A stretch of DNA of 41,671 bases from an uncultured Frankiales bacterium. Its GTDB lineage: Bacteria; Actinomycetota; Actinomycetes; Mycobacteriales; SCTD01. Under the pieces are notes generated by a model. That model had not been told where the DNA came from, did not search any database, and saw nothing but the letters and a program-made list of their open reading frames with translations. The translations under genes and the position numbers were made by a program. Where the stretch lies: contig CAMLIA010000014.1 of assembly GCA_946479905.1 (NCBI GenBank), positions 1 to 41,671 of the forward strand, in the 5' to 3' direction. This document shows positions 25,654 to 33,868 of the stretch, one piece after another (position 1 is the first letter of the stretch; every line of letters starts with the position of its first letter).

Positions 25654-26247
25654 TCACGAGGGACTCACTCTCGGGAGCGCGACACCCGCGGAGCGCAACG
25701 CCGCGGTGAGGTCGGTGGGCCGGAGCTCGCCACGGTGGGTGTAGACGCGCTTGCCGGTGGCGTCGAGCACGACCGTGACGGGCAGTCCGATGCCACCGAG
25801 CTTGCGCAGCAGGATGCCTTCGTCGTCGCTGACCTGGGGGTAGTGCACCCCGACGTGGGCGAGGAAGTCGCGGGCGCTGTTCGGGTCGTCTTCGGTGTCG
25901 ACGCCGAGGAAACCGATGCGTCCGCTTGCGGTGGCGTAGGCGCGTTGCAGTGCCGGCATCTCCTTGCGGCACGGGCCGCACCACGACGCCCACAGGTTGA
26001 CGAGCAGCGGCGTGCCGTTCCCGAGCCGGGTGCTCATCAATTTTCCCTTCCCGTCTGTGAGGCAGGTCAGGGTGGCCGTGGGGAGGTCGGTGGAACTGCC
26101 GCTGCTGGGGCAGGCCGCCAACGTCGGCTGGGAGGGGGTTGGCTGCGGCAGCAGTGACGCCGCGGGCTGGTTCGGACTGTGGCTGCAGGCGGTGGCGATC
26201 AGCGCCAGCCCGAGCGCGAGCCGACGAGGAAGGCTGATGCTGGTCAT
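25654..26247 (-). CDS. TlpA-like thioredoxin-fold lipoprotein
   Basis: 197 aa. A signal peptide ends in a lipobox (ALIATAC, Cys21), so the protein is probably anchored outside the membrane. The thioredoxin domain starts near residue 65 and has LVNLWASWCGPCRKEMPAL with active cysteines 90 and 93, then GLPVTVVLDATGKRV with the cis-proline. Such proteins reduce disulfides in cytochrome c apoproteins or copper-binding proteins. Two extra cysteines (residues 46 and 62) lie before the domain. The ATG overlaps the SCO stop as ATGA. CcdA, encoded next, would recycle it. Confidence 0.92.
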   Translation of the reverse strand: MTSISLPRRLALGLALIATACSHSPNQPAASLLPQPTPSQPTLAACPSSGSSTDLPTATLTCLTDGKGKLMSTRLGNGTPLLVNLWASWCGPCRKEMPALQRAYATASGRIGFLGVDTEDDPNSARDFLAHVGVHYPQVSDDEGILLRKLGGIGLPVTVVLDATGKRVYTHRGELRPTDLTAALRSAGVALPRVSPS

Positions 26248-26924
26248 GGTGTGTGCCGCAGTAGCAGCCGGAGATCGGCGGCGTACTGCGCGGGGGTCGT
26301 GCCGCCGGTGTAGACCACGACCTGGGTCCCGGCGAAGGCGTAGACGCTGCCGGTGTGCTCGACATCGCCGCCCTGCGGTACCTCGCTGGCGGGCGCCTTC
26401 AGGGCTCGGAGCACCGCAGCGGTCCGGTCACCACCCCCGATCAGGCCGATGAAGCTGCGGTCGAAACCGTCGAGCCAGCTGCGCAGCTGCGGCGGGAGAT
26501 CCCGGGACGGGTCCTCGGTGACGAAGGCAACCTCGACCCGCGCGCGTTGCGGCGGTGTGAGCTGTCGCAGCGCGGCCGCGAGGTCGGCCATCGTGGTCGG
26601 GCAGACGTCCGGGCAGTGCGTGTAGCCGAAGAACAGCAGCGTCACCCGGCCCGCTGGCCGAGTCTGCAGGTCGAACCACTGGCTGTTGGTGTCCAGCAGC
26701 CGCAGCGCGGGTCGACCGATGACGTCTCCGACGTTGGTGCCCGCGAGCCCTTGTTGCCAGCCGGAAGCGCTCTGGTTCGCCACCTGGACCGGCGGCGAGG
26801 TCGCCGCGGCGCACCCGACCAGCGACCCGAGCAGGCAGACCGCAACGGTGGCACGCGCCCGCCGCCGGACCCGTGATCGTGTCGGGCTAGGAGAACCCGC
26901 TCGGCGGGGGTGCGGATCGGTCAC
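26244..26924 (-). CDS. SCO1/SenC-family copper chaperone lipoprotein
   Basis: 226 aa. An arginine-rich N-terminus and hydrophobic stretch lead to a lipobox (LGSLVGC, Cys38). The SCO thioredoxin-like domain has YTHCPDVCPTTM, with the CxxxC copper ligands, and the distal histidine in GGDVEHTGSVYAF. SCO proteins deliver Cu to the CuA site of cytochrome oxidase or act as extracytoplasmic redox or copper sensors. The GTG start overlaps the stop of the M56 gene by GTGA; a TTG 33 bases earlier is less likely. Its place with TlpA and CcdA forms a complete copper-insertion/thiol-reduction set. Confidence 0.93.
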   Translation of the reverse strand: MTDPHPRRAGSPSPTRSRVRRRARATVAVCLLGSLVGCAAATSPPVQVANQSASGWQQGLAGTNVGDVIGRPALRLLDTNSQWFDLQTRPAGRVTLLFFGYTHCPDVCPTTMADLAAALRQLTPPQRARVEVAFVTEDPSRDLPPQLRSWLDGFDRSFIGLIGGGDRTAAVLRALKAPASEVPQGGDVEHTGSVYAFAGTQVVVYTGGTTPAQYAADLRLLLRHTP

Positions 26925-27890
26925 TGCATGCTCTGCGGGTGGGTCGTCAGGGGGCAATTCGGCATGTTGGCCACCTGGGCGGCCGGGGCCGCAGCCACCG
27001 CGACCGGCGCCGTCAGCAGCACGACCGCCAGCGTCACCCCCAGCCCGCGCGCTGTGACGCCGAGCGGCTTGGCGGGCATGAGCAGTCGACGTACTCGCGC
27101 GACGGTGTCGCCCGCGCTAGCAGCGAGCGCCGGCGCAGGAGTGCGCATCCCCGCAAGCGCCAGCAGCGCAGCGGCGACCTCGAGACGTTGGCCGCGGGTT
27201 GCTGCACGATCGTCGGCCATCATCTCGACCAGCGTCGGGATCTCGGTCCGTGCGGCGGCGAACAACGGGGATCTGTGGGAAGGCGCGGTGCAAGCTGCTG
27301 GCACCGGCCACGACGAGATGGTGGTGCCCGCGCAGGTGCGCCCGCTCGTGCGCCATCACTGCGGCCAGCTGGGTGGGCGTGAGCGCGTCGAGGGCCGCCG
27401 AGCTGATCACGACCCGGCCGTGCCGACCCGGAAGGCAGTACGCCGACGCTGCGCTGTCGGTGACGACGACCGCGTCGAGCTGCGGATCGCGCCGCCCGAC
27501 CAGCCGCAGGGCCTGTCGGTGCCGGCGGCGCCCGATGTGCGCGCGGTACAGCTCGCTCAGGGTGCAGCTCGTCACCCTGACCGCGACCGCGACGGCTAGG
27601 AGCAGCCCGCCAATCGCTGCCGCGGCGCCACCCGGACGGGCGTAGGCCTGGCCGATCGCCATCACGCAGCTACGCAGCAGCCCCGCGAGTCCGTCAGCCA
27701 GCCCTGCCGTCGGTGCGGCCAGCACTAGCCCGGCGAACAGCGCGGCCAGCACCGTCGAAAGGCAGCTTGCCTGCCACAGCAGCAACGCAAGCTGCGGGCT
27801 GCGTCGCAACCAGCCGGCCCGGCGCAGCAGCCGACCTCCACCGGCGCCGAGCAGCACGGCATACCCGATCAAGACCGCTGCGAGCATCAT
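26921..27890 (-). pseudogene. M56 (BlaR1-like) membrane metallopeptidase with a frameshift
   Basis: Without the shift the product would be about 322 aa. The N-terminal frame (27890 downward) has membrane helices and the zinc motif AHERAHLRGHHH near residue 180. It then continues plausibly to SSLHRAFPQIP, after which it becomes nonsense. The sequence resumes in the next frame as LFAAARTEIPTLVEMMADDR and runs to the stop at 26921, through a C-terminal membrane segment. One extra C in the CCCC run (GGGG at 27267-27270 on the plus strand) explains it. In this family the peptidase senses a signal and cleaves the BlaI-type repressor. Its ATG overlaps the BlaI stop. It is either an inactivated gene or a sequencing error. 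Confidence 0.83.
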
Positions 27891-28273
27891 CGGCGCCGCC
27901 GCCGAGTGGGTCGCTCGGGAGCGAGTTCGGCGAGCTCAGCCAGCTCCTGCAGCTCCTCTGGGCTGAGCCCGCCCAAGAACGCCAGCAACGTCCCGACGCG
28001 ATCACCTCCTGATCCGAGGGCCTCAACCATCAGGTCCGCGCTGCGCTGCTCCCGGGTCCGGGTCGGCCAGTACCGATAGGCCCGGTCCGCGAGCTCCCGA
28101 TCCAGCCAGCCCTTGCGGTGCAGGTTGTCCAACACCGTCATCACCGTCGTGTAGGCCAGCGGCCGGGCCGCGTCGGCGTTGATCCCATCCAGGACTTCCC
28201 GCACGGTCCGAGGCTGATCGGCGGACCACAGCTGCGCCATCACCTGCGCCTCGAGATCCCCCAGACCCCGCAT
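27887..28273 (-). CDS. BlaI/MecI/CopY-family transcriptional repressor
   Basis: 128 aa. Winged helix LGDLEAQVMAQLWSADQPRTVREVLDGI, then LAYTTVMTVLDNLHRKGWLDRELADRAYRYWPTRT, is diagnostic for the family. The C-terminal helix LLAFLGGLSPEELQELAELAELA mediates dimers and is where M56 peptidases cut. The family includes beta-lactam regulators and the copper repressor CopY. No CopY-type CxC motif is present. Since it heads an operon for SCO, TlpA and CcdA, a copper or redox signal is more likely than a beta-lactam. GGAGGAGGG lies nine bases before the ATG. Its stop overlaps the M56 start by ATGA. Confidence 0.93.
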   Translation of the reverse strand: MRGLGDLEAQVMAQLWSADQPRTVREVLDGINADAARPLAYTTVMTVLDNLHRKGWLDRELADRAYRYWPTRTREQRSADLMVEALGSGGDRVGTLLAFLGGLSPEELQELAELAELAPERPTRRRRR

Positions 28274-28559
28274 CGACCGTGACCCTCCTCCGGGCGCTCA
28301 TCAGCATGTCGGGCCCTCGTGGCTCGACCTGCACCGTGCTCTCCTATCGGGCATCGTAGTTCCTGCCGACGAGGGGCGAGGTCCGCCGTCAGGGGGCGCG
28401 GCGGCGGCTCGACAGCGAGGACTTATCCGGCTCGGCGCCGCCCGGGCCAAAGGCCTAGTAGACGTCTCCCGACCGACGCCTCGCGGGCGCGGGACCGTGT
28501 GCGGGTCAGCCCTTCCCGGACCGGCTGGGCGCCTCCGCGGGCGTCAGCGCGCTGCTGGC

Positions 28560-29009
28560 CTACGGCTCCGTCTGCCCCACCCTGGAGCGCTGCTGAGGAG
28601 TGTGACAGCGAGGGGCGCTGCCGCTCCGTCTGTGGGACGTCGCGACCAGCGCCACCAGCATCGACAGCGGGCAGACCAGCACCAGCAGCACCGGACCCGC
28701 CACTACCAACGCACCCGGCCGGACCAGCGCGATCGCGCTCGCCGCCGCAGCCAACCCCGCGAGCACCTTCCAGTTCAGGCATGCGGCGCACCAGAGCGTC
28801 CGGATCCAGGTCGGCGATGTTGTCGCGCCGGGGGCGGCGGTGGTGCTGTCGGCGTCCGCGGTCGAACCTGTGGCCGTCGACGAGCCCGGGGGCGGGGCCG
28901 CACCCGCCGGTTCCGTGGCCTTGCGGACGCCGGGTCGGCCCCACATCAGCGCCCCCATCAGCAGCGGGCAGCCGAGCATGCACACCAGTGGAGCGAGCCA
29001 GCGGGCCAT
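28560..29009 (-). CDS. Small membrane protein of the copper island, unknown
   Basis: 149 aa. The first segment, WLAPLVCMLGCPLLMGALMW, is Cys/Met-rich. A hydrophilic alanine/threonine-rich linker follows, then WCAACLNWKVLAGLAAAASA (CxxC) and two further hydrophobic stretches. The CPLLM and CPLSM motifs recall the CPLMM of the DUF2933-like protein at 34339. No known family is certain. It may bind copper within the membrane. The ATG has GGAG and GGGAG upstream, and TACTAT lies about 25 bases ahead as a -10. It diverges from the His-rich protein gene around BlaI-like half-sites. Confidence 0.65.
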   Translation of the reverse strand: MARWLAPLVCMLGCPLLMGALMWGRPGVRKATEPAGAAPPPGSSTATGSTADADSTTAAPGATTSPTWIRTLWCAACLNWKVLAGLAAAASAIALVRPGALVVAGPVLLVLVCPLSMLVALVATSHRRSGSAPRCHTPQQRSRVGQTEP

Positions 29010-29034
29010 CTCCGCTCCCTTCAACGATGTTCCA

Positions 29035-29040
29035 TAGTAG
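29035..29040. promoter_or_regulatory. TAGTAG half-site upstream of the small membrane protein
   Basis: On the minus strand it reads CTACTA and overlaps a TACTAT -10 for the gene at 28560-29009. It matches the arms of the full dyad 50 bases away. Confidence 0.35.
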
Positions 29041-29088
29041 ATCCTGCTCGGCGGTGCGCCCCTGCGGCCTGCTCCGGACGCCCCGACC

Positions 29089-29109
29089 GCTACTATCCTC
29101 ACTAGTAGC
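29089..29109. promoter_or_regulatory. BlaI/CopY-like operator dyad
   Basis: GCTACTA-TCCTCAC-TAGTAGC has perfect 7-bp arms. It overlaps a TACTAT -10-like element (29091-29096) for the His-rich protein gene. TACTA/TAGTA cores resemble sites of BlaI-family repressors, and such a repressor is encoded 0.8 kb away. Binding is inferred. Confidence 0.5.
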
Positions 29110-29139
29110 ACGTCGCTGAGACCTGGAGTCGACCTCGCC

Positions 29140-29856
29140 ATGAGTACGCGCACGGCCGACCGCGGCCGGCCCTCCCGCCCCGGCAAGGCGGCCGCCCGGG
29201 CGGCTGCGGAGCAGTTGGCTCGGCGGCGGCGCAGACAAACGATCCTCGGCGCCGGAGCAGCCGTCGTCGTGGTGGCCGCCGCGGGCATCGCGCTCTCCGT
29301 GTCCCACGACAGCAGGGGAGCGGGCCGCCCGAGTGCGCCGCCAGGACCGGTCAGCATCGGACACCCCGACGCCGCCGCAGCGACGTTGCCACCCTGGTCG
29401 GCGCCTCCGGACGTCCCCGCACAGGTGCAGGCCGCAGGACTGGACCTCGGCCCGATGGGCACCGCCGACCACTACCACGTCCACCTCGACGTCCTCGTCA
29501 ACGGCACTGCGGTCCCGATCGCGGCGAACATCGGCGTTGACCCCGGCTCCGGCGCCATGTCCGGCCTGCACACCCACGACGCCAGCGGCATCATCCACAT
29601 CGAAGCCGCGCGCAAAAACGAACCATTCACCCTCGGCCAGCTGTTCACCGAATGGGACGTCAAGCTGACCCCGACCCAGCTCGGGGCGCTGACCGCCGCC
29701 GGTCCCGACCTGCTCCGCGTCTTCGTCAACGGACAGCAAGCCAGCGGCGACCCGGCGGCCATCGTGCTTCACGCCCACCAGGAGATCGCCCTCGTCTACG
29801 GCCCAGCCACCGCGAAGATCGACGTCCCCCGCGGCTTCGACTTCCACGGCATCTGA
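29140..29856 (+). CDS. Membrane-anchored histidine-rich protein, putative metal binder
   Basis: 238 aa. A positively charged N-terminus precedes one membrane segment (residues 35-54), so the rest lies outside the cell. The external domain has three His clusters: HYHVHLDV (111, 113, 115), LHTHDASGIIHIE (144, 146, 153) and LHAHQEIALVYG near 212. These resemble copper sites on beta strands, but no catalogued domain is recognised. Its neighbours are copper genes and a BlaI-like dyad covers its promoter. The ATG has GGAG eleven bases upstream, a weak site. A GC-rich hairpin follows directly. Confidence 0.8.
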   Translation: MSTRTADRGRPSRPGKAAARAAAEQLARRRRRQTILGAGAAVVVVAAAGIALSVSHDSRGAGRPSAPPGPVSIGHPDAAAATLPPWSAPPDVPAQVQAAGLDLGPMGTADHYHVHLDVLVNGTAVPIAANIGVDPGSGAMSGLHTHDASGIIHIEAARKNEPFTLGQLFTEWDVKLTPTQLGALTAAGPDLLRVFVNGQQASGDPAAIVLHAHQEIALVYGPATAKIDVPRGFDFHGI

Positions 29857-29876
29857 GCCCCGCCCCCGCGGCGGGC
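29857..29876 (+). terminator. GC-rich hairpin after the His-rich protein gene
   Basis: GCCCCGCC-CCCGC-GGCGGGC forms a 7-bp stem with one bulged C, beginning on the base after the stop codon. No T-tract. Confidence 0.5.
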
Positions 29877-29958
29877 TCGTGTCGTCAGCTCCAGCCTCCG
29901 AAGTGGTCTGATACGGCAGTGGGCTGCGGATCACCGCGGCCGACGAAGGAGGCAGCCG

Positions 29959-30576
29959 GTGGGCTTCTACGACGATCGGGTGCTGCCGCACTTCATCAAC
30001 GTGGTGATGAACACCAAGCAGGCCCGGCAGATCCGTCAGCGGGTCTGCGCCGGCCTGCACGGCGAAGTCCTGGAGATCGGGTTCGGCACCGGCCACAACC
30101 TGCCCTTCCTGCCCGCCGAGGTGTCCCGGCTGCGAGCGGTCGAACCGTCCGGCGTCGGCGTTCGGCTCGCCCAGGCACGCATCGACGCCACCCCGATTCC
30201 GGTCGAGGTGATCGGGCTGGACGGGCAGCGGCTCCCGGTCGAGGATGACAGCGTCGACGCGGTGTTGTGCACCTGGAGCCTGTGCACCATCCCCGACCCG
30301 GTCGCCGCCGTCCGCGAAGTCCGCCGGGTCCTGCGACCGGGCGGCGAGCTCCACTTCGTCGAACACGGACGCGCCCCCCACGAGCAGGTGAGACGCTGGC
30401 AAGACCGGCTCAACGGCATCCAGCAACGCGTCGGCGGCGGCTGCAAACTTAACCGCGACATCACCGCGATCCTCGAAACCGGCGGGCTCAACATCACCCG
30501 GCTCGAGACCTACTACGGCAAGGGCGAACCGAGGCCGTACGCCGCGATGTACGAAGGCGTCGCGAGGTGCAGCTGA
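29959..30576 (+). CDS. SAM-dependent methyltransferase
   Basis: 205 aa. VLEIGFGTGHNLPFLPAEV is motif I, LRAVEPSGVGVRLA motif II, PVEDDSVDAVLCTWSLCTIP motif IV and LRPGGELHFVEHGRAP strand 5. Members with this FGTGHN...LCTI...EHG pattern are common and are related to phospholipid or small-molecule methyltransferases; none is assigned with certainty. The GTG start has AAGGAGG seven bases upstream. It stands alone between the His-rich protein and the convergent ABC permease, within the copper island. Confidence 0.87.
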   Translation: MGFYDDRVLPHFINVVMNTKQARQIRQRVCAGLHGEVLEIGFGTGHNLPFLPAEVSRLRAVEPSGVGVRLAQARIDATPIPVEVIGLDGQRLPVEDDSVDAVLCTWSLCTIPDPVAAVREVRRVLRPGGELHFVEHGRAPHEQVRRWQDRLNGIQQRVGGGCKLNRDITAILETGGLNITRLETYYGKGEPRPYAAMYEGVARCS

Positions 30577-30621
30577 CCGCCCGCGAATCGTCCGGACTGT
30601 TGGGCGCTTGCGGCTCTCTGA

Positions 30622-32166
30622 TCAGCTCGTCTGTGGCCGCCGAGCGATCGCCAACGCGGACGCGTTGGGCTTCGGGGCCGCTGGCTGGGTGACTCGCCGG
30701 TAGATGAGGGCGACTAGCCCGATGAGCACCACGAGCCAGGTGAGGCCGATCAGCAGTGGCGTGGTTTCGTCGAAGCCGCGGGTGAGGGCGCCGTCGAGCA
30801 GCATGCGGGAGCCGCCGTAGCCGGGGAGGAGGCGGGACAGCGTTGTGGGTTCGGGGTGAAGCATCGGGCTCTGCACGATCCCGATGTCGAGGAAGGGCAG
30901 CAGGAAGGCGATGAAGACGCCACCGACTCGGCCGAAGACGGGTGCGAGCAGCGCTCCGATGAGCGCGTAGGTGAGCCCGAGCAGCAGGTTCGCGGCGATG
31001 TAGGTCGGCCAGCGGGTGGCGTCGAAGACCAGCGCCGTGGTCGCGAGCGAGATCGCGGCCGCGGTGGCAGTCATGATTGTGAGGACGGTCAGCCGGGCGG
31101 TCAGTAGCGCGTTGGGTCTCAGGCCGGCGAGTGCGGCCCGGCGGTCACCGGCGCGGCTGTCGAGGAGCGCGAACAGCCCGACGAGCGCGGCGAGGGAAGC
31201 GATGGCGATGGGGGCCATGGTCGCGCCGTGCACCGAGGGCATGGCCAGGGTCTTGGCGAAGCTCCGGCCGTGTTCGCGCAGGGTCATGGTGATCGGCTTG
31301 TTGGGGGTGACGGCGTCGGCGGTGAGGATGAAGACGGTCGGGACGACGAGGAACAGCACCCACTGCGCGGGGTTGCGTCGGGTGTCGCGCCACGCGGCGC
31401 GGACTGCTGCGCGACGCTGTACCTGCGCGGTGGCGGCGGGTGCGGGTCGACGGGGTGCGCGTGCGGTACGGGTGCGTGCGGCGCAGACGACCCAGGCCGC
31501 GAGCACGGCCGCCAGCGTCCAGAGCGTGGCCCAGCCGAGGTCGCCGATCCTTCCGCCGTGACCGGAGGGAAGGTCGACCATCCAGAGCGTGACGAAATGC
31601 GTCGGGAGCCAGCGGGTGGCGAGTCGGTCCGCGGCGCCCATCGCGGGGCCGAAGAAGACGTCAAGGATCCAGATGAACAGCACGATCACCGTGCCGTTCA
31701 CAGGGTTCGCCGACACGGTGCCGATGACGGCGCCGATGGCGACGTAGATGACGGCGAACATCAGCGTGCCGGCGACGGCGCGGGCGGGGTGGTCGATGCC
31801 GGTGCGCGCGGCGAGGGCCAGCAGCGCGGCGGTACTGGCGAGCGTCGCCAGCGAGATGCCGGCGAGCAAGCGGGCGAGGACGAGACGGTGCGCGGGTAGC
31901 CCGGCGATGACGACCCGGCGGTCGGTGGTGCGGGTCGCAGCGGTCTGGAAGTACATCGCGATGCCGGCCAGGAACGCTGCCGCCCAACCTGCCGCTGCGG
32001 TTTCGACAGCTGGGCCGCCGACGCCGCCGAGCAGCTTGGCGGCGTCGGCCATGCTGCCGGCCACGACGACGACGAAGACCGTCGGGACGACGACAAGCAG
32101 GAGCAGGTTGACCGGGTTGCGGACGTAGTCAGCGAGGAAGCGGCGGACGAACCGTGTGGTGGTCAT
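30622..32166 (-). CDS. ABC exporter permease with duplicated halves
   Basis: 514 aa, about twelve membrane segments. Two halves of about 255 residues start alike: RNPVNLLLLVVVPTVFVVVV near residue 16 and RNPAQWVLFLVVPTVFILTA near 264. This indicates internal duplication of an ABC-2-type six-helix permease, so one polypeptide can supply both membrane domains. The ATG overlaps the stop of the ATPase gene by ATGA, so the subunits are coupled. The substrate is unknown. Membership of the CsoR operon suggests that it is induced by copper, perhaps exporting a metal complex or reshaping lipids. Confidence 0.87.
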   Translation of the reverse strand: MTTTRFVRRFLADYVRNPVNLLLLVVVPTVFVVVVAGSMADAAKLLGGVGGPAVETAAAGWAAAFLAGIAMYFQTAATRTTDRRVVIAGLPAHRLVLARLLAGISLATLASTAALLALAARTGIDHPARAVAGTLMFAVIYVAIGAVIGTVSANPVNGTVIVLFIWILDVFFGPAMGAADRLATRWLPTHFVTLWMVDLPSGHGGRIGDLGWATLWTLAAVLAAWVVCAARTRTARAPRRPAPAATAQVQRRAAVRAAWRDTRRNPAQWVLFLVVPTVFILTADAVTPNKPITMTLREHGRSFAKTLAMPSVHGATMAPIAIASLAALVGLFALLDSRAGDRRAALAGLRPNALLTARLTVLTIMTATAAAISLATTALVFDATRWPTYIAANLLLGLTYALIGALLAPVFGRVGGVFIAFLLPFLDIGIVQSPMLHPEPTTLSRLLPGYGGSRMLLDGALTRGFDETTPLLIGLTWLVVLIGLVALIYRRVTQPAAPKPNASALAIARRPQTS

Positions 32167-32852
32167 CGCGGCACCGCCTGGCCGTCCTTCACCTCGACGA
32201 TCCGGTCGAAGCGGTCCTCGTCGACGACGAAGTGGCTGATGATCAGAACGCAGTGTCCGAGGCGACGTCGCTCGGCGACGAGGTCCCAGAACTTCTGGTA
32301 GGTGTCCCAGTCGAAGCCGGCGTAAGGCTCATCGAGTAGCAACAGCTCGGGGTCGGCGAGCAGGGCCAGGCTGAGGTTGAGCTTCGCGAGGGTGCCGCCG
32401 GAGAGCTGGTCGGCGCGGGTGTGCGCGTAGCGGGCGAAACCTAGGGCGTCGTAGAGCGCGTCTCGGGAGGTGATGATGGCCTGGTCGCTGAGCTGGTAGG
32501 CGTGCCCGAACAGGTCGAAGTGCTCGTCGCAGGTCAGTCTCGGGTAGACCTGCGGCTCTTGCGGGCAGTATCCGATCCGCCCGTGCAAGGTCACGGTGCC
32601 GCTGTCGGCGGCGAGCGCGCCGACGAGGATCTTCATCAGGGTGCTCTTGCCCGAGCCGTTCTCCCCGACCAGCCCGACGACCTCGCCTGCCTGCAGCGTC
32701 AGGTCCGCCCCTCGCAGCACCTGCTGACGGCGCCGCAGTGGCCAGATGCCGCGCTGGTAGGCCTTGGTCACCCTCTGGGTCTCGAGGACCGTGGCTCCCG
32801 ACGTGAGCGTGCTCAGAGGGTCGGTCACCGCTTGGGGTGCTGTGGTGGTCAT
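32163..32852 (-). CDS. ABC transporter ATP-binding protein
   Basis: 229 aa. Walker A GENGSGKSTLM near residue 60, signature LSGGTLAKLNLSLALL near 145, Walker B LLLLDEPYAGFDWD near 170, and the switch histidine in LIISHF. The signature has GGTLAK rather than the usual GGQ/GGM, which occurs in ABC-2-type exporters. It partners the permease that overlaps its 3' end. Its ATG lies seven bases after the ICMT-like gene, placing it firmly in the CsoR operon. Confidence 0.93.
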   Translation of the reverse strand: MTTTAPQAVTDPLSTLTSGATVLETQRVTKAYQRGIWPLRRRQQVLRGADLTLQAGEVVGLVGENGSGKSTLMKILVGALAADSGTVTLHGRIGYCPQEPQVYPRLTCDEHFDLFGHAYQLSDQAIITSRDALYDALGFARYAHTRADQLSGGTLAKLNLSLALLADPELLLLDEPYAGFDWDTYQKFWDLVAERRRLGHCVLIISHFVVDEDRFDRIVEVKDGQAVPR

Positions 32853-32859
32853 GGTGTCC

Positions 32860-33528
32860 TCACCTCCATACCGGGTGGTTCGACACGGGTGGCTGCGGGC
32901 TGCCGGGTCGCGGTCGACGTGGCAGCAGCCGGTGCACGTGCGCGGCGTAGGCCGACCACTCCTGCCGGTAACGGGCGGCGACGTCGCGTTCCTCGGTCCG
33001 GGCCAGCCGCCAGTACACGTAGACGAGCACCGGGAAGATCACCAAGGTCGGGATGGTCGGCCACTGCAGCAGGAACCCGACCATGATGGCCAGGAACCCG
33101 AGGTACTGCGGGTGCCTGACCCACTCGTATGGCCCGTGGGTGGCCAGCCGGTCCGACTGGGCGGCCTTGTGGAGCTCGTTCCAGGCAGCGCTGATCAGCC
33201 AGAACCCGCCGATCAGGACGGCGTAGCTGGCCAGGTGGAACGGCGACATGTGCGGGTCGCCCTTCCAACCGATCAGGTCGTTCCACAGGTGTCCACCGGA
33301 ATGAGTGGCCTTCAGCGCGGGGAAGCGCGAGCCCAGCCACCCCGACAGCAGGTAGACGGTCAGCGGGGCGCCGTACATCTCGGTGAACAACGCGACGATG
33401 AACGCCGAGTAGGTGCCCATCACCCGCCAGTCCTGCTGGCTGCGGGGGTGGAAGAAACTGGCCGCGAAAACGATCAGCAGCACGCTGTTGATCACCACTA
33501 GCGGCCACAGCCCGTAGTCCTGAGTCAT
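32860..33528 (-). CDS. ICMT/PEMT-like membrane methyltransferase
   Basis: 222 aa with four or five membrane helices. The C-terminal third contains THGPYEWVRHPQYLGFLAIM and the later ARTEERDVAARY, which form the SAM-binding signature of isoprenylcysteine carboxyl and phosphatidylethanolamine N-methyltransferase relatives. It probably methylates a membrane lipid, thiol or isoprenoid. The ATG has AGGAGG six bases upstream and lies ten bases after the CsoR gene. Its place between CsoR and an ABC exporter is unusual and hints at membrane modification under copper stress. Confidence 0.88.
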   Translation of the reverse strand: MTQDYGLWPLVVINSVLLIVFAASFFHPRSQQDWRVMGTYSAFIVALFTEMYGAPLTVYLLSGWLGSRFPALKATHSGGHLWNDLIGWKGDPHMSPFHLASYAVLIGGFWLISAAWNELHKAAQSDRLATHGPYEWVRHPQYLGFLAIMVGFLLQWPTIPTLVIFPVLVYVYWRLARTEERDVAARYRQEWSAYAAHVHRLLPRRPRPGSPQPPVSNHPVWR

Positions 33529-33538
33529 CGCGTGCCTC

Positions 33539-33862
33539 CTACAACCGCAGCGCGAGCGCGATGGCCTGGTTGACCTCGCGCAGCTTCGCGTCAGCCTCGG
33601 CGCCTGAGGTGCGGACCGCGTCCGTGACGCAGTGCCTCAGGTGGTCATCGAGCAGGCCGAGGGCGACCTGCTGCAAGGCCTTGGTGGCCGCGGCGATCTG
33701 GGTCAGGACCTCGATGCAGTACCGGTCTTGTTCCACCATCCGTGCGATCCCGCGGACCTGACCCTCGACCTTGGTGAGTCGACTCAGGTGGTCGGTGCGG
33801 CGCTCGACGTAGCCGGGCGCTGCCGTCGTGTGGCAGGGCTCCTCGAGCGTGTTGGTCGTCAT
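33539..33862 (-). CDS. csoR: CsoR-family copper(I)-sensing repressor
   Basis: 107 aa. The all-helical DUF156 fold is clear: HLSRLTKVEGQVRGIARMVE, then DRYCIEVLTQIAAATKAL. The Cu(I) ligands Cys49, His74 and Cys78 keep exactly the spacing of mycobacterial CsoR (25 and 4 residues). The tyrosine before the first Cys is also present. An N-terminal tail adds Cys10 and His11. Copper binding releases the repressor from TACCCC-type dyads; such a site is at 34205-34219. It is the second gene of its own operon, after the SHOCT protein and with an ICMT-like enzyme and ABC exporter downstream. Confidence 0.95.
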   Translation of the reverse strand: MTTNTLEEPCHTTAAPGYVERRTDHLSRLTKVEGQVRGIARMVEQDRYCIEVLTQIAAATKALQQVALGLLDDHLRHCVTDAVRTSGAEADAKLREVNQAIALALRL

Positions 33863-33868
33863 GGCGGC

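Noticed and set aside
28340..28365. Possible BlaI site before the blaI-like gene (AACTACG...ATAGG)
   Set aside because: Arms match poorly and no -35 is at the right distance.
28423..30426. A 667-residue minus-strand open frame
   Set aside because: It crosses three better-supported genes in other frames and has no recognisable domain or ribosome binding site.
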